Below are positions 51,975 to 61,252 of a DNA stretch of 64,000 nucleotides, in pieces. The DNA is from Faecalicatena faecalis (GTDB lineage: Bacteria > Bacillota > Clostridia > Lachnospirales > Lachnospiraceae). The stretch covers positions 1-64,000 of the forward strand of contig NZ_JABACJ020000027.1 in the NCBI RefSeq assembly GCF_012524165.2. The letters run 5' to 3'. The translations under genes and the position numbers were made by a program. A model generated the notes under the pieces. It was not told the DNA's origin. It did not search any database and saw only the letters and a list, made by a program, of their open reading frames with translations. Positions within the stretch are counted from its first letter, which is position 1; each line of letters opens with the position of its first letter.

Positions 51975-52004
51975 CAGTAAATCTTAAAGGTTTGCTGCTT
52001 TTTT
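51973..52004 (+). terminator. terminator of the two-gene cassette
   Basis: AGCAGTAAA pairs with TTTGCTGCT, one mismatch, followed by TTTTT. The left arm overlaps the stop codon of the one-TM gene. Confidence 0.7.
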
Positions 52005-52041
52005 ATTACGCAAAAACAGAAAGGACGTGATTTGGTAACAA

Positions 52042-52545
52042 ATGTATGAAATGAGATTATATATCCTCGACATCAGAAAGCCCTACCATGAGGACGAGGA
52101 CGGGTATGCAGGCGCATGGTTCAACTGCCCTGTGGATTTGGAAGAAATCAAGGAAAGGCTTGGTGTCGAACAAGAGGAAGATTTTGAGATTGCAGACTAT
52201 GAGCTGCCCTTTGCCTTAAACCCCGATATGCCCTTATGGGAAATCAATGTTCTGTGCCGCATGATACAGGAAATCGAGGGCACACCTGTGGGAAATGAGT
52301 TGAAAGAAATACAGGCAAAGTGGTTTCAAAATATCGAGGACTTTATCGAACATAAGGACGAGATACGCCACTATGACGTGTCGGACTCGGCTGCGCTGGC
52401 TGAATACCTTATCATGGAGGAACACTGCTTCGGGGAGCTGCCGCCAGAACTGGTGCAGCACATTGACTTTACTTCCTACGGGTATGAGCTGGAACAAAGC
52501 GACGCTTACCTCTTTACTTCCAGCGGCGTGTTCCGTTACCCATAA
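52042..52545 (+). CDS. ardA: Antirestriction protein ArdA (first copy)
   Basis: 167 residues. The ArdA pattern is clear: MRLYILDIRKPYHEDEDGYAGAWFNCPVDLEEI, EDFEIADYELPFALNPDMPL, SDSAALAEYLIMEEHCFGELP and HIDFTSYGYELEQSDAYLFTS. ArdA mimics the bend and charge of about 40 bp of DNA and blocks type I restriction enzymes, protecting the incoming ICE. The second copy follows 12 bp later. Tn916 has one ardA (Orf18) at this spot. Confidence 0.92.
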   Translation: MYEMRLYILDIRKPYHEDEDGYAGAWFNCPVDLEEIKERLGVEQEEDFEIADYELPFALNPDMPLWEINVLCRMIQEIEGTPVGNELKEIQAKWFQNIEDFIEHKDEIRHYDVSDSAALAEYLIMEEHCFGELPPELVQHIDFTSYGYELEQSDAYLFTSSGVFRYP

Positions 52546-52557
52546 GGCGGTGTCCCT

Positions 52558-53055
52558 ATGGAGGAAATGAGAGTCTATATCGCCAACTTAGGCAAATATA
52601 ACGAGGGTGAGCTTGTAGGCGACTGGTTCACGCCGCCTGTGGACTATGACGAGATGGCAGAACGTATCGGTTTGAATGACCGCTACGAGGAATACGCAAT
52701 CCATGACTATGAGCTGCCCTTTGAAATCGACGAGTACACGCCCATTGAGGAAGTGAACCGTCTGTGCGCTATGGTGGAGGAATTGGACTATCCGTTAAAT
52801 GAAGTGATAGACGACCTGCTCTGCCAGTTTTGCAGCATAGAAGAACTTTACGACCACAAGGACGACATCATTCAGTACCCTGGCTGCGACGACATGGTGG
52901 ACGTTGCCTACCACCTCATTGATGAGTGCGAAGCTCTGGGTGAGATACCCGACCGATTGAAACATTACATTGACTATGAAGCCTTTGCCCGTGACCTTGA
53001 CTTGGAGGGCTGCTTCGTGGAAACAAGGTACGGAGTTTTTGAGTGCCTGTATTAA
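52558..53055 (+). CDS. ardA: Antirestriction protein ArdA (second copy)
   Basis: 165 residues. Same fold as the preceding gene: MRVYIANLGKYNEGELVGDWFTPPVDYDEM, EYAIHDYELPFEIDEYTPIEE, DDMVDVAYHLIDECEALGEIPD and HYIDYEAFARDLDLEGCFVET. It is clearly diverged from copy one, so the pair is an old duplication or two acquisitions, perhaps with different restriction targets. Confidence 0.92.
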   Translation: MEEMRVYIANLGKYNEGELVGDWFTPPVDYDEMAERIGLNDRYEEYAIHDYELPFEIDEYTPIEEVNRLCAMVEELDYPLNEVIDDLLCQFCSIEELYDHKDDIIQYPGCDDMVDVAYHLIDECEALGEIPDRLKHYIDYEAFARDLDLEGCFVETRYGVFECLY

Positions 53056-53104
53056 CTGGCTGGCAGACCAACACAAATGCGGTTCTGGCAGCTTATTTCA
53101 TTGC

Positions 53105-53133
53105 ACAGCAGTCTGTAAAAAACAGGCTGCTGT
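53105..53133 (+). terminator. hairpin between ardA and tcpE
   Basis: ACAGCAGTCTGT (53105-53116) pairs with ACAGGCTGCTGT (53122-53133), one G-T pair, followed by a T-rich tract. It may reduce read-through from the ardA genes into the channel genes. Confidence 0.55.
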
Positions 53134-53166
53134 TTCTATTTTTACAGAAAGGAATGGTACACAACA

Positions 53167-53556
53167 TTGAAGAAAATAAGAAGCTATACAAGTATCTGGA
53201 GCGTGGAAAAGGTCATTTACGCCATCAATGATTTTCAGCTCCCGTTCCCCATCACATTTACACAGATGGCATGGTTCGTGGTATCCCTGTTTGCGGTGAT
53301 TGTGTTTGCCGAGCTGCCACCGCTGAACATGATTGACGGTGCGTTCCTCAAATACTTTGGTATCCCCGTGGCAGTCACGTGGTTTGCGAGCCAGAAAACC
53401 TTTGATGGCAAGAAGCCTTTCGGTTTCCTAAAGTCCAGTATCAGCTACCTGCTCCGCCCCAAAGTGACCTATGCAGGAAAGACGGTCAAGCTGAAAACGG
53501 AAACTTTCAATACCGCTGTCACAGCAGTTAGGAGTGATTTATATGTTCCCGATTAA
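53167..53556 (+). CDS. TcpE family conjugal transfer protein (Tn916 Orf17-like)
   Basis: 129 residues from a TTG start at 53167 with AGAAAGGA further upstream than usual. Central helices ITFTQMAWFVVSLFAVIVF and LKYFGIPVAVTWFAS, then the TcpE signature FDGKKPFGFLKSSISYLLRPK. It is a membrane component of the Gram-positive type IV secretion channel. Its 3' end overlaps the VirB4 gene. Confidence 0.92.
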   Translation: MKKIRSYTSIWSVEKVIYAINDFQLPFPITFTQMAWFVVSLFAVIVFAELPPLNMIDGAFLKYFGIPVAVTWFASQKTFDGKKPFGFLKSSISYLLRPKVTYAGKTVKLKTETFNTAVTAVRSDLYVPD

Positions 53557-55993
53557 ATATATCGAAAACAACCTTGTATTCAACCATGATGGGGAGTGCT
53601 TTGCCTACTATGAGCTGACACCCTACAATTATTCGTTCTTATCCCCAGAGGAAAAGTACATGGTGCATGACAACTTCCGCCAGCTAATCGCCCAGAACCG
53701 TGACGGGAAAATACATGCCTTGCAGATCAGCACCGAGTCCAGTATCCGAGCCACACAGGAACGCTCCAAACAGGAGGTCACAGGCCGACTCCGTGGGGTC
53801 GCCTGTGCAAAGATAGACGAGCTGACCGAAGCTCTGGTGCAAATGATTGGGGAAAATCAGATAGACTACCGCTTTTTCCTTGGCTTCAAGCTGCTGGTGA
53901 ATGAGGAAGAAATCAGTCTGAAAAACGCAAGGAAGTCCGCTGCCATGACCTTTGCTGATTTTCTCTATGAGGTCAACCATCATCTGATGGGGGACTTTGT
54001 TTCCATGAGTAATGATGAAATCAACCGTTTCCTAAAGATGGAAAAGCTCTTGGAAAGCAAAATCTCAAGGCGGTTTAAAATAAGGCGGTTGGAAAAGAAA
54101 GACTTCGGCTACCTCTTGGAGCATATCTACGGAAAAACAGGGATTGCCTATGAGGACTACGCCTATGACTTTCCTGTAAAGAAGATGAAAAAGGAAACGC
54201 TGGTAAAGCGGTACGACCTTATCCGTCCCACACGCTGCCAGATTACAGAAAACCAGCGATACCTAAAGCTGGACAGTGAAGATCAGACAACGTATGTGGC
54301 CTACTTCACCATTAACAATATCGTCGGGGAGCTGGATTTTCCCTCAAGCGAGATTTTCTACTACCAACAACAGCAATTCACATTCCCTGTTTCCACTTCT
54401 ATGAATGTAGAAATCGTCACCAACAAAAAAGCATTAACGACCGTCCGCAATAAAAAGAAAGAACTGAAAGACTTGGATAACCACGCATGGGAGTCCAACA
54501 ACGAAACCAGCAGCAACGTGGTAGAAGCCCTCGACTCGGTGAATGAGTTGGAAACAGCCCTTGACCAGTCCAAAGAGTCCATGTATAAGCTGTCCTACGT
54601 GGTGCGTGTGGCGGCTGATAGCTTAGACGAGCTGAAACGCCGCTGCGACGAGGTAAAAGATTTTTACGACGACCTCAATGTAAAATTGGTGCGTCCGTTC
54701 GGGGATATGCTTGGGTTACACGGGGAGTTTATCCCTGCCAGCAGGCGGTACATCAACGATTATATCCAGTACGTGACTTCGGACTTCCTCGCTGGCCTTG
54801 GCTTTGGTGCGACACAGCAGCTTGGGGAAAATGACGGTATCTATATCGGCTATAACCTCGATACAGGCAGAAATGTGTATTTGAAGCCCAGCCTTGCGGC
54901 ACAGGGAGTCAAAGGCTCTGTCACAAATGCTCTGGCTGCCGCTTTTTTAGGCTCACTGGGCGGTGGGAAATCCTTTGCCAACAACCTCATTGTCTATTAT
55001 GCGGTTCTGTTCGGCGGCAGTGCGGTTATTGTAGACCCCAAAAGTGAGCGTGGGAACTGGAAAGAAACACTGCCAGAAATCGCCCATGAAATCAATATCG
55101 TGAACCTTACCAGTGAAGCAAGGAACAAGGGGCTGCTTGACCCCTACGTGATTATGAAGAACCTAAAAGACGCCGAGAGCCTTGCCATCGACATACTGAC
55201 CTTTTTAACAGGTATCAGCTCCCGTGACGGTGAAAAATTCCCTGTGCTTAGAAAGGCAATCCGCTGTGTGACACAGGGAAAAAGGCATGGGCTGCTGCTT
55301 GTCATTGATGAGCTTAGAAAAGAAAACACGCCCGTGTCCAACAACATAGCGGAGCATATCGAGAGCATGGTGGACTATGACTTTGCACACCTGCTCTTTT
55401 CTGATGGTACGGTGGAACAGTCCATCAGCTTAGACAGGCAGCTAAATGTCATACAGGTGGCTGACCTTGTGCTGCCCGACCGTGACACAAAGTTTGAGGA
55501 ATACACCACCATGGAGCTGCTCTCGGTGGCTATGCTGATTGTCATTTCCACCTTTGCCCTCGACTTTATCCATTCAGACCGTAGCGTTTTCAAGATGGTG
55601 GATTTAGATGAAGCGTGGACGTTCTTGCAGGTGGCACAGGGCAAGGCTCTGTCCAATAAGCTCATACGTGCAGGGCGTTCCATGAACGCCGCTGTCTATT
55701 TCGTGACACAGAACTCTGGTGACGTGGACGACGAGAAGATGAAGAACAATATCGGCTTAAAATTTGCGTTCCGTTCCACGGACATCAGTGAGATTAAGAA
55801 CACCCTTGAATTTTTCGGCGTGGATAAAGAGGACGAAAACAACCAGAAGCGTCTAAGGGATTTGGAGAACGGGCAATGCCTGTTTCAAGACCTCTACGGT
55901 CGTGTGGGCGTTATCCAGATACACCCTGTATTCGCTGACCTGTTCGCTGCCTTTGACACCAGACCGCCAAAACAGAATGAAGAAACGAGGTGA
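53543..55993 (+). CDS. VirB4-type transfer ATPase (Tn916 Orf16-like, TcpF)
   Basis: 816 residues from ATG 53543; TTAGGAG lies inside the end of tcpE. The ATPase half has Walker A FLGSLGGGKSFANNL, then VIVDPKSERGNW, and Walker B-like FKMVDLDEAWTFLQ, followed by NAAVYFVTQNSGDV. The N-terminal domain contacts the channel. It provides energy for assembly and DNA passage. Length is normal for the family. Confidence 0.95.
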   Translation: MFPIKYIENNLVFNHDGECFAYYELTPYNYSFLSPEEKYMVHDNFRQLIAQNRDGKIHALQISTESSIRATQERSKQEVTGRLRGVACAKIDELTEALVQMIGENQIDYRFFLGFKLLVNEEEISLKNARKSAAMTFADFLYEVNHHLMGDFVSMSNDEINRFLKMEKLLESKISRRFKIRRLEKKDFGYLLEHIYGKTGIAYEDYAYDFPVKKMKKETLVKRYDLIRPTRCQITENQRYLKLDSEDQTTYVAYFTINNIVGELDFPSSEIFYYQQQQFTFPVSTSMNVEIVTNKKALTTVRNKKKELKDLDNHAWESNNETSSNVVEALDSVNELETALDQSKESMYKLSYVVRVAADSLDELKRRCDEVKDFYDDLNVKLVRPFGDMLGLHGEFIPASRRYINDYIQYVTSDFLAGLGFGATQQLGENDGIYIGYNLDTGRNVYLKPSLAAQGVKGSVTNALAAAFLGSLGGGKSFANNLIVYYAVLFGGSAVIVDPKSERGNWKETLPEIAHEINIVNLTSEARNKGLLDPYVIMKNLKDAESLAIDILTFLTGISSRDGEKFPVLRKAIRCVTQGKRHGLLLVIDELRKENTPVSNNIAEHIESMVDYDFAHLLFSDGTVEQSISLDRQLNVIQVADLVLPDRDTKFEEYTTMELLSVAMLIVISTFALDFIHSDRSVFKMVDLDEAWTFLQVAQGKALSNKLIRAGRSMNAAVYFVTQNSGDVDDEKMKNNIGLKFAFRSTDISEIKNTLEFFGVDKEDENNQKRLRDLENGQCLFQDLYGRVGVIQIHPVFADLFAAFDTRPPKQNEETR

Positions 55994-55998
55994 AGCCC

Positions 55999-58188
55999 AT
56001 GAGGAAACAAAAAATCCTGCGCTATGCAGGTATCACCCTCTTGGTGGTGGTCGGTATCCTCGCTTTCTTATCCATCACAGGCACGGTGGCTCACGCCGCT
56101 GGTCTGGTGGACGACACGGTGGACGCTGCCAACCAGTATTCAAAGTACCCACTGGAAAACTACCAGCTTGATTTCTATGTGGACAGCTCATGGGACTGGC
56201 TGCCTTGGAACTGGCTTGACGGTATCGGCAAGTCTATCCAATACGGACTCTATGCCATCACCAACTTTGTCTGGACAGTGAGTATGTATATCTCCAATGC
56301 CACAGGGTATGTGGTACAGGAGGCATACAAGCTGGATTTTATCTCGGACACCGCAAACGCAATCGGCAAGAATATCCAGACCTTGGCTGGTGTGAGTGCT
56401 GGCGGCTTTTCCACACAGGGATTTTATGTGGGTTTCCTGCTTATACTTGTGCTTATTGTAGGTATCTATGTTGCCTATACGGGGCTTATCAAACGGGAAA
56501 CCACAAAGGCTGTCCATGCGGTCGTCAACTTCCTTGTAGTCTTTCTTCTGTCAGCGTCCTTTATCGCCTATGCGCCCAACTACATCACTAAAATCAATGA
56601 CTTTTCTTCGGACATCAGTAGTGCGGCACTGACGCTGGGAACGAAAATCACCCTGCCCAACTCGGACAGTCAAGGGAAAGACAGCGTGGACTTGATACGG
56701 GACAGCCTGTTTTCCATACAGGTGCAGCAGCCTTGGCTGTTATTGCAGTATGGGACTTCCGATATGGAGGAGCTTGGGGCTGACCGTGTGGACGGTCTGC
56801 TTTCCGCCAGCCCAGACACGGACACCAGAGAGGATAAGGTCATAGAGGAAATCGAGGACAAGGACAATCCCAACATGAGCGTCACAAAGACCATGAGCCG
56901 CTTGGGAACGGTGGTCTTTCTGTTCCTGTTCAATATTGGCATTTCCATCTTTGTATTTTTGCTTACAGGCATGATGATTTTTTCGCAAGTGCTGTTCATC
57001 ATCTATGCCATGTTCCTGCCTGTGAGTTTTGTTCTTTCCATGATACCTACCTATGAGGGCATGGGGAAAAAGGCCATCACGAAACTGTTCAACACGATTA
57101 TGATGAGGGCAGGTATCACCCTCATTATCACCGCTGCCTTTAGCGTGAGTACCATGTTCTACTCCATTTCAGCAGGGTATCCGTTCTTTATGATTGCCTT
57201 TTTGCAGATTGTCACCTATGGCGGTATCTATTTCAAACTTGGGGACTTGATGGGAATGTTCAGCCTGCAATCTGGGGACACCCAGCAGGTCGGCAGGCGT
57301 ATCATGCGCCGCCCTTATCTGTTACTAAACCGTGGGGCAAGGCGTTTGGAGCGTCGTGTCGGCAGGACGTTAGCCGCTGGCATGGCTGGCGGTGCGGTAG
57401 GTGCAGCGGTGGCTTCTCATGCAAAGAAGAATGATACCAGACAGGCCACACGTCCGAACCATGACACAGGACAGCAATCTGGCGGTACTCCCAGCTTTGG
57501 CAAGCGTGCTGGCTCAAAGGTCGGTGCGGTTCTGGATACCCGACAGAGGGTCAAGGACAAAGCACAGACCGTCAAGGAGCAGGTCAAGGATATGCCGACA
57601 CAGGCTGGCTATGCTGTCCACTCCGTAAAGGAAAAGACGAAAGAAAACGTATCAGATTTCAAGCGTGGCATGATAGAGGAAAAAGCCACACGTCAGCAGG
57701 GACGGGCTGAAAAACAGGGGAAGCACAGGCAGACCATAGCCCAAAAGCGCATGGCACTGGATAAAGCAAAAGTAACAGGATCAGCGCCGAAAGGGGCTGC
57801 CCCTGTCCATGAACGTCCAGCCACAAAGCCCGTGTCTGGTTCACCTGATCCACAGGCGGCCACTCCAAAAGGTTCAGCGGCTAAGACAGAGCCGACCATC
57901 AAGGAACGCCCTGCGGCAGTTACCAGAGATAGCCATGTGAAGCAGCAGCCTGTCAAGGCCAAAGAGCCAGCGGTCACGGTACAGGAGCAGCGGCCACAGG
58001 TGGCAAAAGAAGCGGCTGCCCGTTCCCAGACTAGCAAAGAACCGGTAAGGCCACAGGCTGTTAAAGAGCCTGTTTCTGCTGGAAGTAAACCAGCCCGTCA
58101 GACCACTGCACAGAAATCCAGCCAAAGCACACATAGAAACACTGTGAAAAAAGCAACCCACACCCAAAAGAAAGGACGTAAGAAATGA
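55999..58188 (+). CDS. VirB6-like channel membrane protein (Tn916 Orf15-like)
   Basis: 729 residues from ATG 55999 after GAGGTG. An N-terminal signal-anchor (YAGITLLVVVGILAFLSI), then at least six membrane helices (for example FYVGFLLILVLIVGIYVAYTGL, FLFLFNIGISIFVFLLTGMM) in the middle. From about residue 430 comes a long basic, Pro/Ala/Lys/Gln-rich cytoplasmic tail of about 270 residues with no predicted fold. It forms the conjugative pore. Overlaps the next gene by 4 bp. Confidence 0.92.
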   Translation: MRKQKILRYAGITLLVVVGILAFLSITGTVAHAAGLVDDTVDAANQYSKYPLENYQLDFYVDSSWDWLPWNWLDGIGKSIQYGLYAITNFVWTVSMYISNATGYVVQEAYKLDFISDTANAIGKNIQTLAGVSAGGFSTQGFYVGFLLILVLIVGIYVAYTGLIKRETTKAVHAVVNFLVVFLLSASFIAYAPNYITKINDFSSDISSAALTLGTKITLPNSDSQGKDSVDLIRDSLFSIQVQQPWLLLQYGTSDMEELGADRVDGLLSASPDTDTREDKVIEEIEDKDNPNMSVTKTMSRLGTVVFLFLFNIGISIFVFLLTGMMIFSQVLFIIYAMFLPVSFVLSMIPTYEGMGKKAITKLFNTIMMRAGITLIITAAFSVSTMFYSISAGYPFFMIAFLQIVTYGGIYFKLGDLMGMFSLQSGDTQQVGRRIMRRPYLLLNRGARRLERRVGRTLAAGMAGGAVGAAVASHAKKNDTRQATRPNHDTGQQSGGTPSFGKRAGSKVGAVLDTRQRVKDKAQTVKEQVKDMPTQAGYAVHSVKEKTKENVSDFKRGMIEEKATRQQGRAEKQGKHRQTIAQKRMALDKAKVTGSAPKGAAPVHERPATKPVSGSPDPQAATPKGSAAKTEPTIKERPAAVTRDSHVKQQPVKAKEPAVTVQEQRPQVAKEAAARSQTSKEPVRPQAVKEPVSAGSKPARQTTAQKSSQSTHRNTVKKATHTQKKGRKK

Positions 58189-59189
58189 AGCTGCGGCATT
58201 TAGCACTGCTTGGTGGGATTTTCACGGTGATTATCAGCCTGCTGCTGTTTCTGTTTATCGTCACATCAGACGACGAGGAAAGCGGCGGCGGTTCCCGATT
58301 TGACTATTCGGGCATGAACCTGTCAGCGGAGGTCTTGAAACACCAACCCACCGTTGAGAAGTATGCGAAAAAATACGGGGTTGAGGACTATGTGAATTAC
58401 CTGCTTGCCATTATGCAGGTGGAGTCTGGCGGCACAGCGGTGGACGTTATGCAGTCCAGTGAAAGTCTGGGGCTGCCACCCAATTCTCTTAATACAGAGC
58501 AGTCTATCGAGCAAGGGTGCAAATATTTTGCTTCTCTGCTTGCTTCATCAAAAGCGAAAGGCTGTGATATAAACACCGTCGTCCAGAGCTACAACTATGG
58601 CGGCGGTTTTCTTGATTATGTGGCAAGCCACGGAAAGAAGTACACCTTTGAACTGGCGGTCAGCTTCGCAAGGGAGAAGTCTGGCGGTGTCAAGGTGACT
58701 TACAAGAATGAAATATCCATCAAGGAAAATGGCGGCTGGCGGTATAAGTATGGAAATATGTTCTATGTCCGTCTGGTAGCCCAATATCTGGCAGTCCCCA
58801 ATTTCAGTGACGCAACGGTACAGGCCATCTTCAATGAAGCCTTGAAGTATCAAGGCTGGACGTATGTGTTTGGCGGCAGCAACCCCAACACCAGCTTCGA
58901 TTGCAGCGGTCTGGTTCAGTGGTGCTATGGCAAGGCAGGTATCAGCTTACCCCGTGTGGCTCAAGACCAGTACGACGCAACCCAGCATATCCCACTGGCA
59001 CAGGCAAAGGCTGGCGATTTGGTATTCTTCCACAGCACGTATAACGCTGGCACATATGTAACCCATGTGGGCATTTATGCAGGAAATAACCGTATGTATC
59101 ACGCTGGAAATCCGATTGGCTATACAGACCTTAACACCCCATACTGGCAACAGCACTTGATTGGTGCGGGGCGTGTAAAATCCCATTAA
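58185..59189 (+). CDS. Lysozyme-like / NlpC-P60 bifunctional hydrolase (Tn916 Orf14-like, CwlT type)
   Basis: 334 residues. Membrane anchor (ALLGGIFTVIISLLLFLFIV), then a lytic-transglycosylase/lysozyme domain with AIMQVESGG (catalytic Glu) and VVQSYNYGGGFLDYV, and a C-terminal NlpC/P60 peptidase with FDCSGLVQWCYGKAG (catalytic Cys), VTHVGIYAGN (His) and the third polar residue after it. It opens peptidoglycan for the mating channel. Confidence 0.95.
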   Translation: MKLRHLALLGGIFTVIISLLLFLFIVTSDDEESGGGSRFDYSGMNLSAEVLKHQPTVEKYAKKYGVEDYVNYLLAIMQVESGGTAVDVMQSSESLGLPPNSLNTEQSIEQGCKYFASLLASSKAKGCDINTVVQSYNYGGGFLDYVASHGKKYTFELAVSFAREKSGGVKVTYKNEISIKENGGWRYKYGNMFYVRLVAQYLAVPNFSDATVQAIFNEALKYQGWTYVFGGSNPNTSFDCSGLVQWCYGKAGISLPRVAQDQYDATQHIPLAQAKAGDLVFFHSTYNAGTYVTHVGIYAGNNRMYHAGNPIGYTDLNTPYWQQHLIGAGRVKSH

Positions 59190-59210
59190 GACAGAAAGGA
59201 AATGGTATCT

Positions 59211-60119
59211 ATGAGATTAAAGAAAAAAGAAAAAGAAGCAAAACCCAATAAGGCAAAGAAAGTGCGTGTGATGAAAGTAGGCACACACAGAAAGTCCGTT
59301 ATCGCCCTGTGGCTGGTGCTGATTGCCAGCGTCAGCTTCGGGGTGTATAAGAATTTTACTGCCATTGATATGCACACCGTCCACGAGAAAGAGGTCATAG
59401 AACAGCGTATCGTGGATACGAACAGGATTGAGAACTTCGTCAAGGACTTTGCAAAGTCCTATTATTCATGGGGCAACAACAAAGAAGCCATTGAAGCAAG
59501 GACAGCCGCTATCAGCAGGTATCTTACAAAAGGCTTGCAGGATTTGAACGTGGACACGGTACGGAGTGATATACCGACCAGCTCCACTGTAAATGAGGTG
59601 AAAATCTGGAACATAGAGCAGGCTGGAACAAACGAGTATGCTGTCCTCTACTCTGTAGATCAGACGGTGACGGAGGGTGAAAAGTCCTCTGTTCTCGTAT
59701 CCGCCTATACGGTGGCTGTCCATTTGGACAGTGACGGGAACATGGTAATCACAAAGAACCCCACCATCAGCAGTATGCCAGCAAAGTCCAGCTATGAGCC
59801 AAAGGCGGCAGAAAACGACGAAACGGTAGACGCTGCCACCACAGAGGAAGTGACCGAGTTCTTGGAAACATTCTTCAAGCTGTATCCCACTGCTACCGAT
59901 AAGGAACTTTCCTACTATGTAGCAGACGGTGTGCTGAAATCCGTAAACACGGACTATCTGTATTCAGAACTAATCAATCCGCTGTTCACTATGGACGGGG
60001 ATAAGGTCAAGGTGTCTGTGTCAGTGAAGTACCTCGACCAGAGGACAAAGGCGGCACAGATTTCACAATATGAGCTTGTGCTTGCTAAAATGGGCGGTAA
60101 CTGGAAGATTGTGAAATAG
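59211..60119 (+). CDS. TcpC family conjugal transfer protein (Tn916 Orf13-like)
   Basis: 302 residues from ATG 59211; the ATG nine bases earlier is too close to GAAAGGA. Lys-rich cytoplasmic N-terminus, one helix (SVIALWLVLIASVSFGVY), then two NTF2-like extracellular domains (IENFVKDFAKSYYSWGNNKEAIEAR; EVTEFLETFFKLYPTATDKELSYYV). It is a VirB8-like scaffold of the channel and the last gene of the transfer operon. Confidence 0.93.
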   Translation: MRLKKKEKEAKPNKAKKVRVMKVGTHRKSVIALWLVLIASVSFGVYKNFTAIDMHTVHEKEVIEQRIVDTNRIENFVKDFAKSYYSWGNNKEAIEARTAAISRYLTKGLQDLNVDTVRSDIPTSSTVNEVKIWNIEQAGTNEYAVLYSVDQTVTEGEKSSVLVSAYTVAVHLDSDGNMVITKNPTISSMPAKSSYEPKAAENDETVDAATTEEVTEFLETFFKLYPTATDKELSYYVADGVLKSVNTDYLYSELINPLFTMDGDKVKVSVSVKYLDQRTKAAQISQYELVLAKMGGNWKIVK

Positions 60120-60129
60120 GAAAGAAAAG

Positions 60130-60179
60130 TATGAAAAAGAAGTGGAAATACATGACATATGTTCTACTTCTTTTTCATA
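60130..60179 (+). terminator. terminator of the transfer operon
   Basis: TATGAAAAAGAAGTGGAA (60130-60147) pairs with 60162-60179 over 18 bp with one G-T pair and a 14-base loop. It closes the transfer operon right before the sigma-factor cargo. Confidence 0.85.
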
Positions 60180-60204
60180 ATTCCTGTATTCAATTACTTT
60201 ACAA

Positions 60205-60233
60205 TTGTATCAAGGCTTATTTTACTGTAATAT
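60205..60233 (+). promoter_or_regulatory. promoter of the sigma-factor cargo
   Basis: TTGTAT (60205-60210), a 17-bp spacer and TAATAT (60228-60233), 54 bp before the HTH-sigma ATG at 60287. Confidence 0.5.
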
Positions 60234-60286
60234 TAAATTGGTATATTATTCGTTTTACCGTCTATTATCATATGGGGAGGTTTATA

Positions 60287-61246
60287 ATGAAATATCTAAC
60301 AGTAAAAGAATTTGCAGAGAAATGGCATTTATCAGAAAGGCGTATTCAAAAGTTATGCACTGAAAATAGAATAGAGGGCGTTATACGATTTGGTCATTCG
60401 TGGGCTATTCCAGAAGATGCAAAAAAACCAGCGGATAGAAGATTTCATTTGAATAATACTTCTATGCTGGATATTGATAGAATTGTTAAAGATTATGGAA
60501 CATATATTTATAATTTTGCTCTAAAATTATCAGGAAATACAAAAGATGCTGAGGATCTAGCACAGGAAACATTTATTAAGGCATGGAAAAATATTGAAAC
60601 TCTTAAAAATCCTAAATCCATCAAGAAGTGGCTAAGAACTATCTGCCTTAATGAATTTCGGATGAAAATAAATAAGGATAACCGTATGAAAATAGATTAT
60701 ACCGAGAACATAGATGATTTAATCGAAGACGGAAAACATTTAATGGATGTATCTCCTACTCTTATAGATGAAACCTTTGTTAATGAGGAAGTATCTAAAA
60801 TTAGAGATGGCTGTTTCCTTGCAATGGTAAGAAAATTATCAATAAATCAGAGAATTGCATTTTCATTAGTTTATATGTTTGGGTTGCCAATAAGTGAAGT
60901 TGCAAAGTTATTACAGGTGACACCCAAAGCTGTAAAAGGTCTTTTATATAGAGCTAGAATGAATTTAGATTCTTTTTTTCAAGGGCATTGTAGTATTCTC
61001 GAAGCTGATAATCCGTGTAAATGCTCTGCATGGGTGAATTTTGTAAATCAACGTGCAGATCTTCAAAATAAATTAAAAAAGACTCTCGATATTTTGGATT
61101 ATAGATATAAGGATTATTCTTTTGATGAAGCAACAAGCGCAAAGGTACTTTATTACTACCAAAATATGCCTGAATATGAACCGAGTGATGAATGGTTTGA
61201 AAGTATTATTGTTTCAATCAGAGATTTATATAAAATTTCAAATTAG
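60287..61246 (+). CDS. Excisionase-type HTH fused to ECF sigma factor
   Basis: 319 residues from ATG 60287, which has GGGGAGG seven bases upstream; a longer frame from 60131 would run through the terminator. Residues 1-50 are an excisionase/MerR-like HTH (YLTVKEFAEKWHLSERRIQK; FGHSWAIPEDAKKP). Residues 62-125 are sigma region 2 (GNTKDAEDLAQETFIKAWKN) and 185-230 are region 4 (GLPISEVAKLLQVTPKAVKG). Then comes a Cys motif (Cys235, Cys244, Cys246 in ADNPCKC) seen at the C-terminus of some ECF sigmas. The fused HTH is unusual. It lies where Tn916 has orf12-tet(M). About 32% GC. Confidence 0.85.
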   Translation: MKYLTVKEFAEKWHLSERRIQKLCTENRIEGVIRFGHSWAIPEDAKKPADRRFHLNNTSMLDIDRIVKDYGTYIYNFALKLSGNTKDAEDLAQETFIKAWKNIETLKNPKSIKKWLRTICLNEFRMKINKDNRMKIDYTENIDDLIEDGKHLMDVSPTLIDETFVNEEVSKIRDGCFLAMVRKLSINQRIAFSLVYMFGLPISEVAKLLQVTPKAVKGLLYRARMNLDSFFQGHCSILEADNPCKCSAWVNFVNQRADLQNKLKKTLDILDYRYKDYSFDEATSAKVLYYYQNMPEYEPSDEWFESIIVSIRDLYKISN

Positions 61247-61252
61247 CCGAGT

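Noticed and set aside
53043..53231. Small gene between the second ardA and tcpE
   Set aside because: The frame overlaps both neighbours and a hairpin, and shows no ribosome site or family similarity.
60131..60286. N-terminal extension of the HTH-sigma protein
   Set aside because: It includes the transfer-operon terminator and lacks similarity; ATG 60287 has GGGGAGG.
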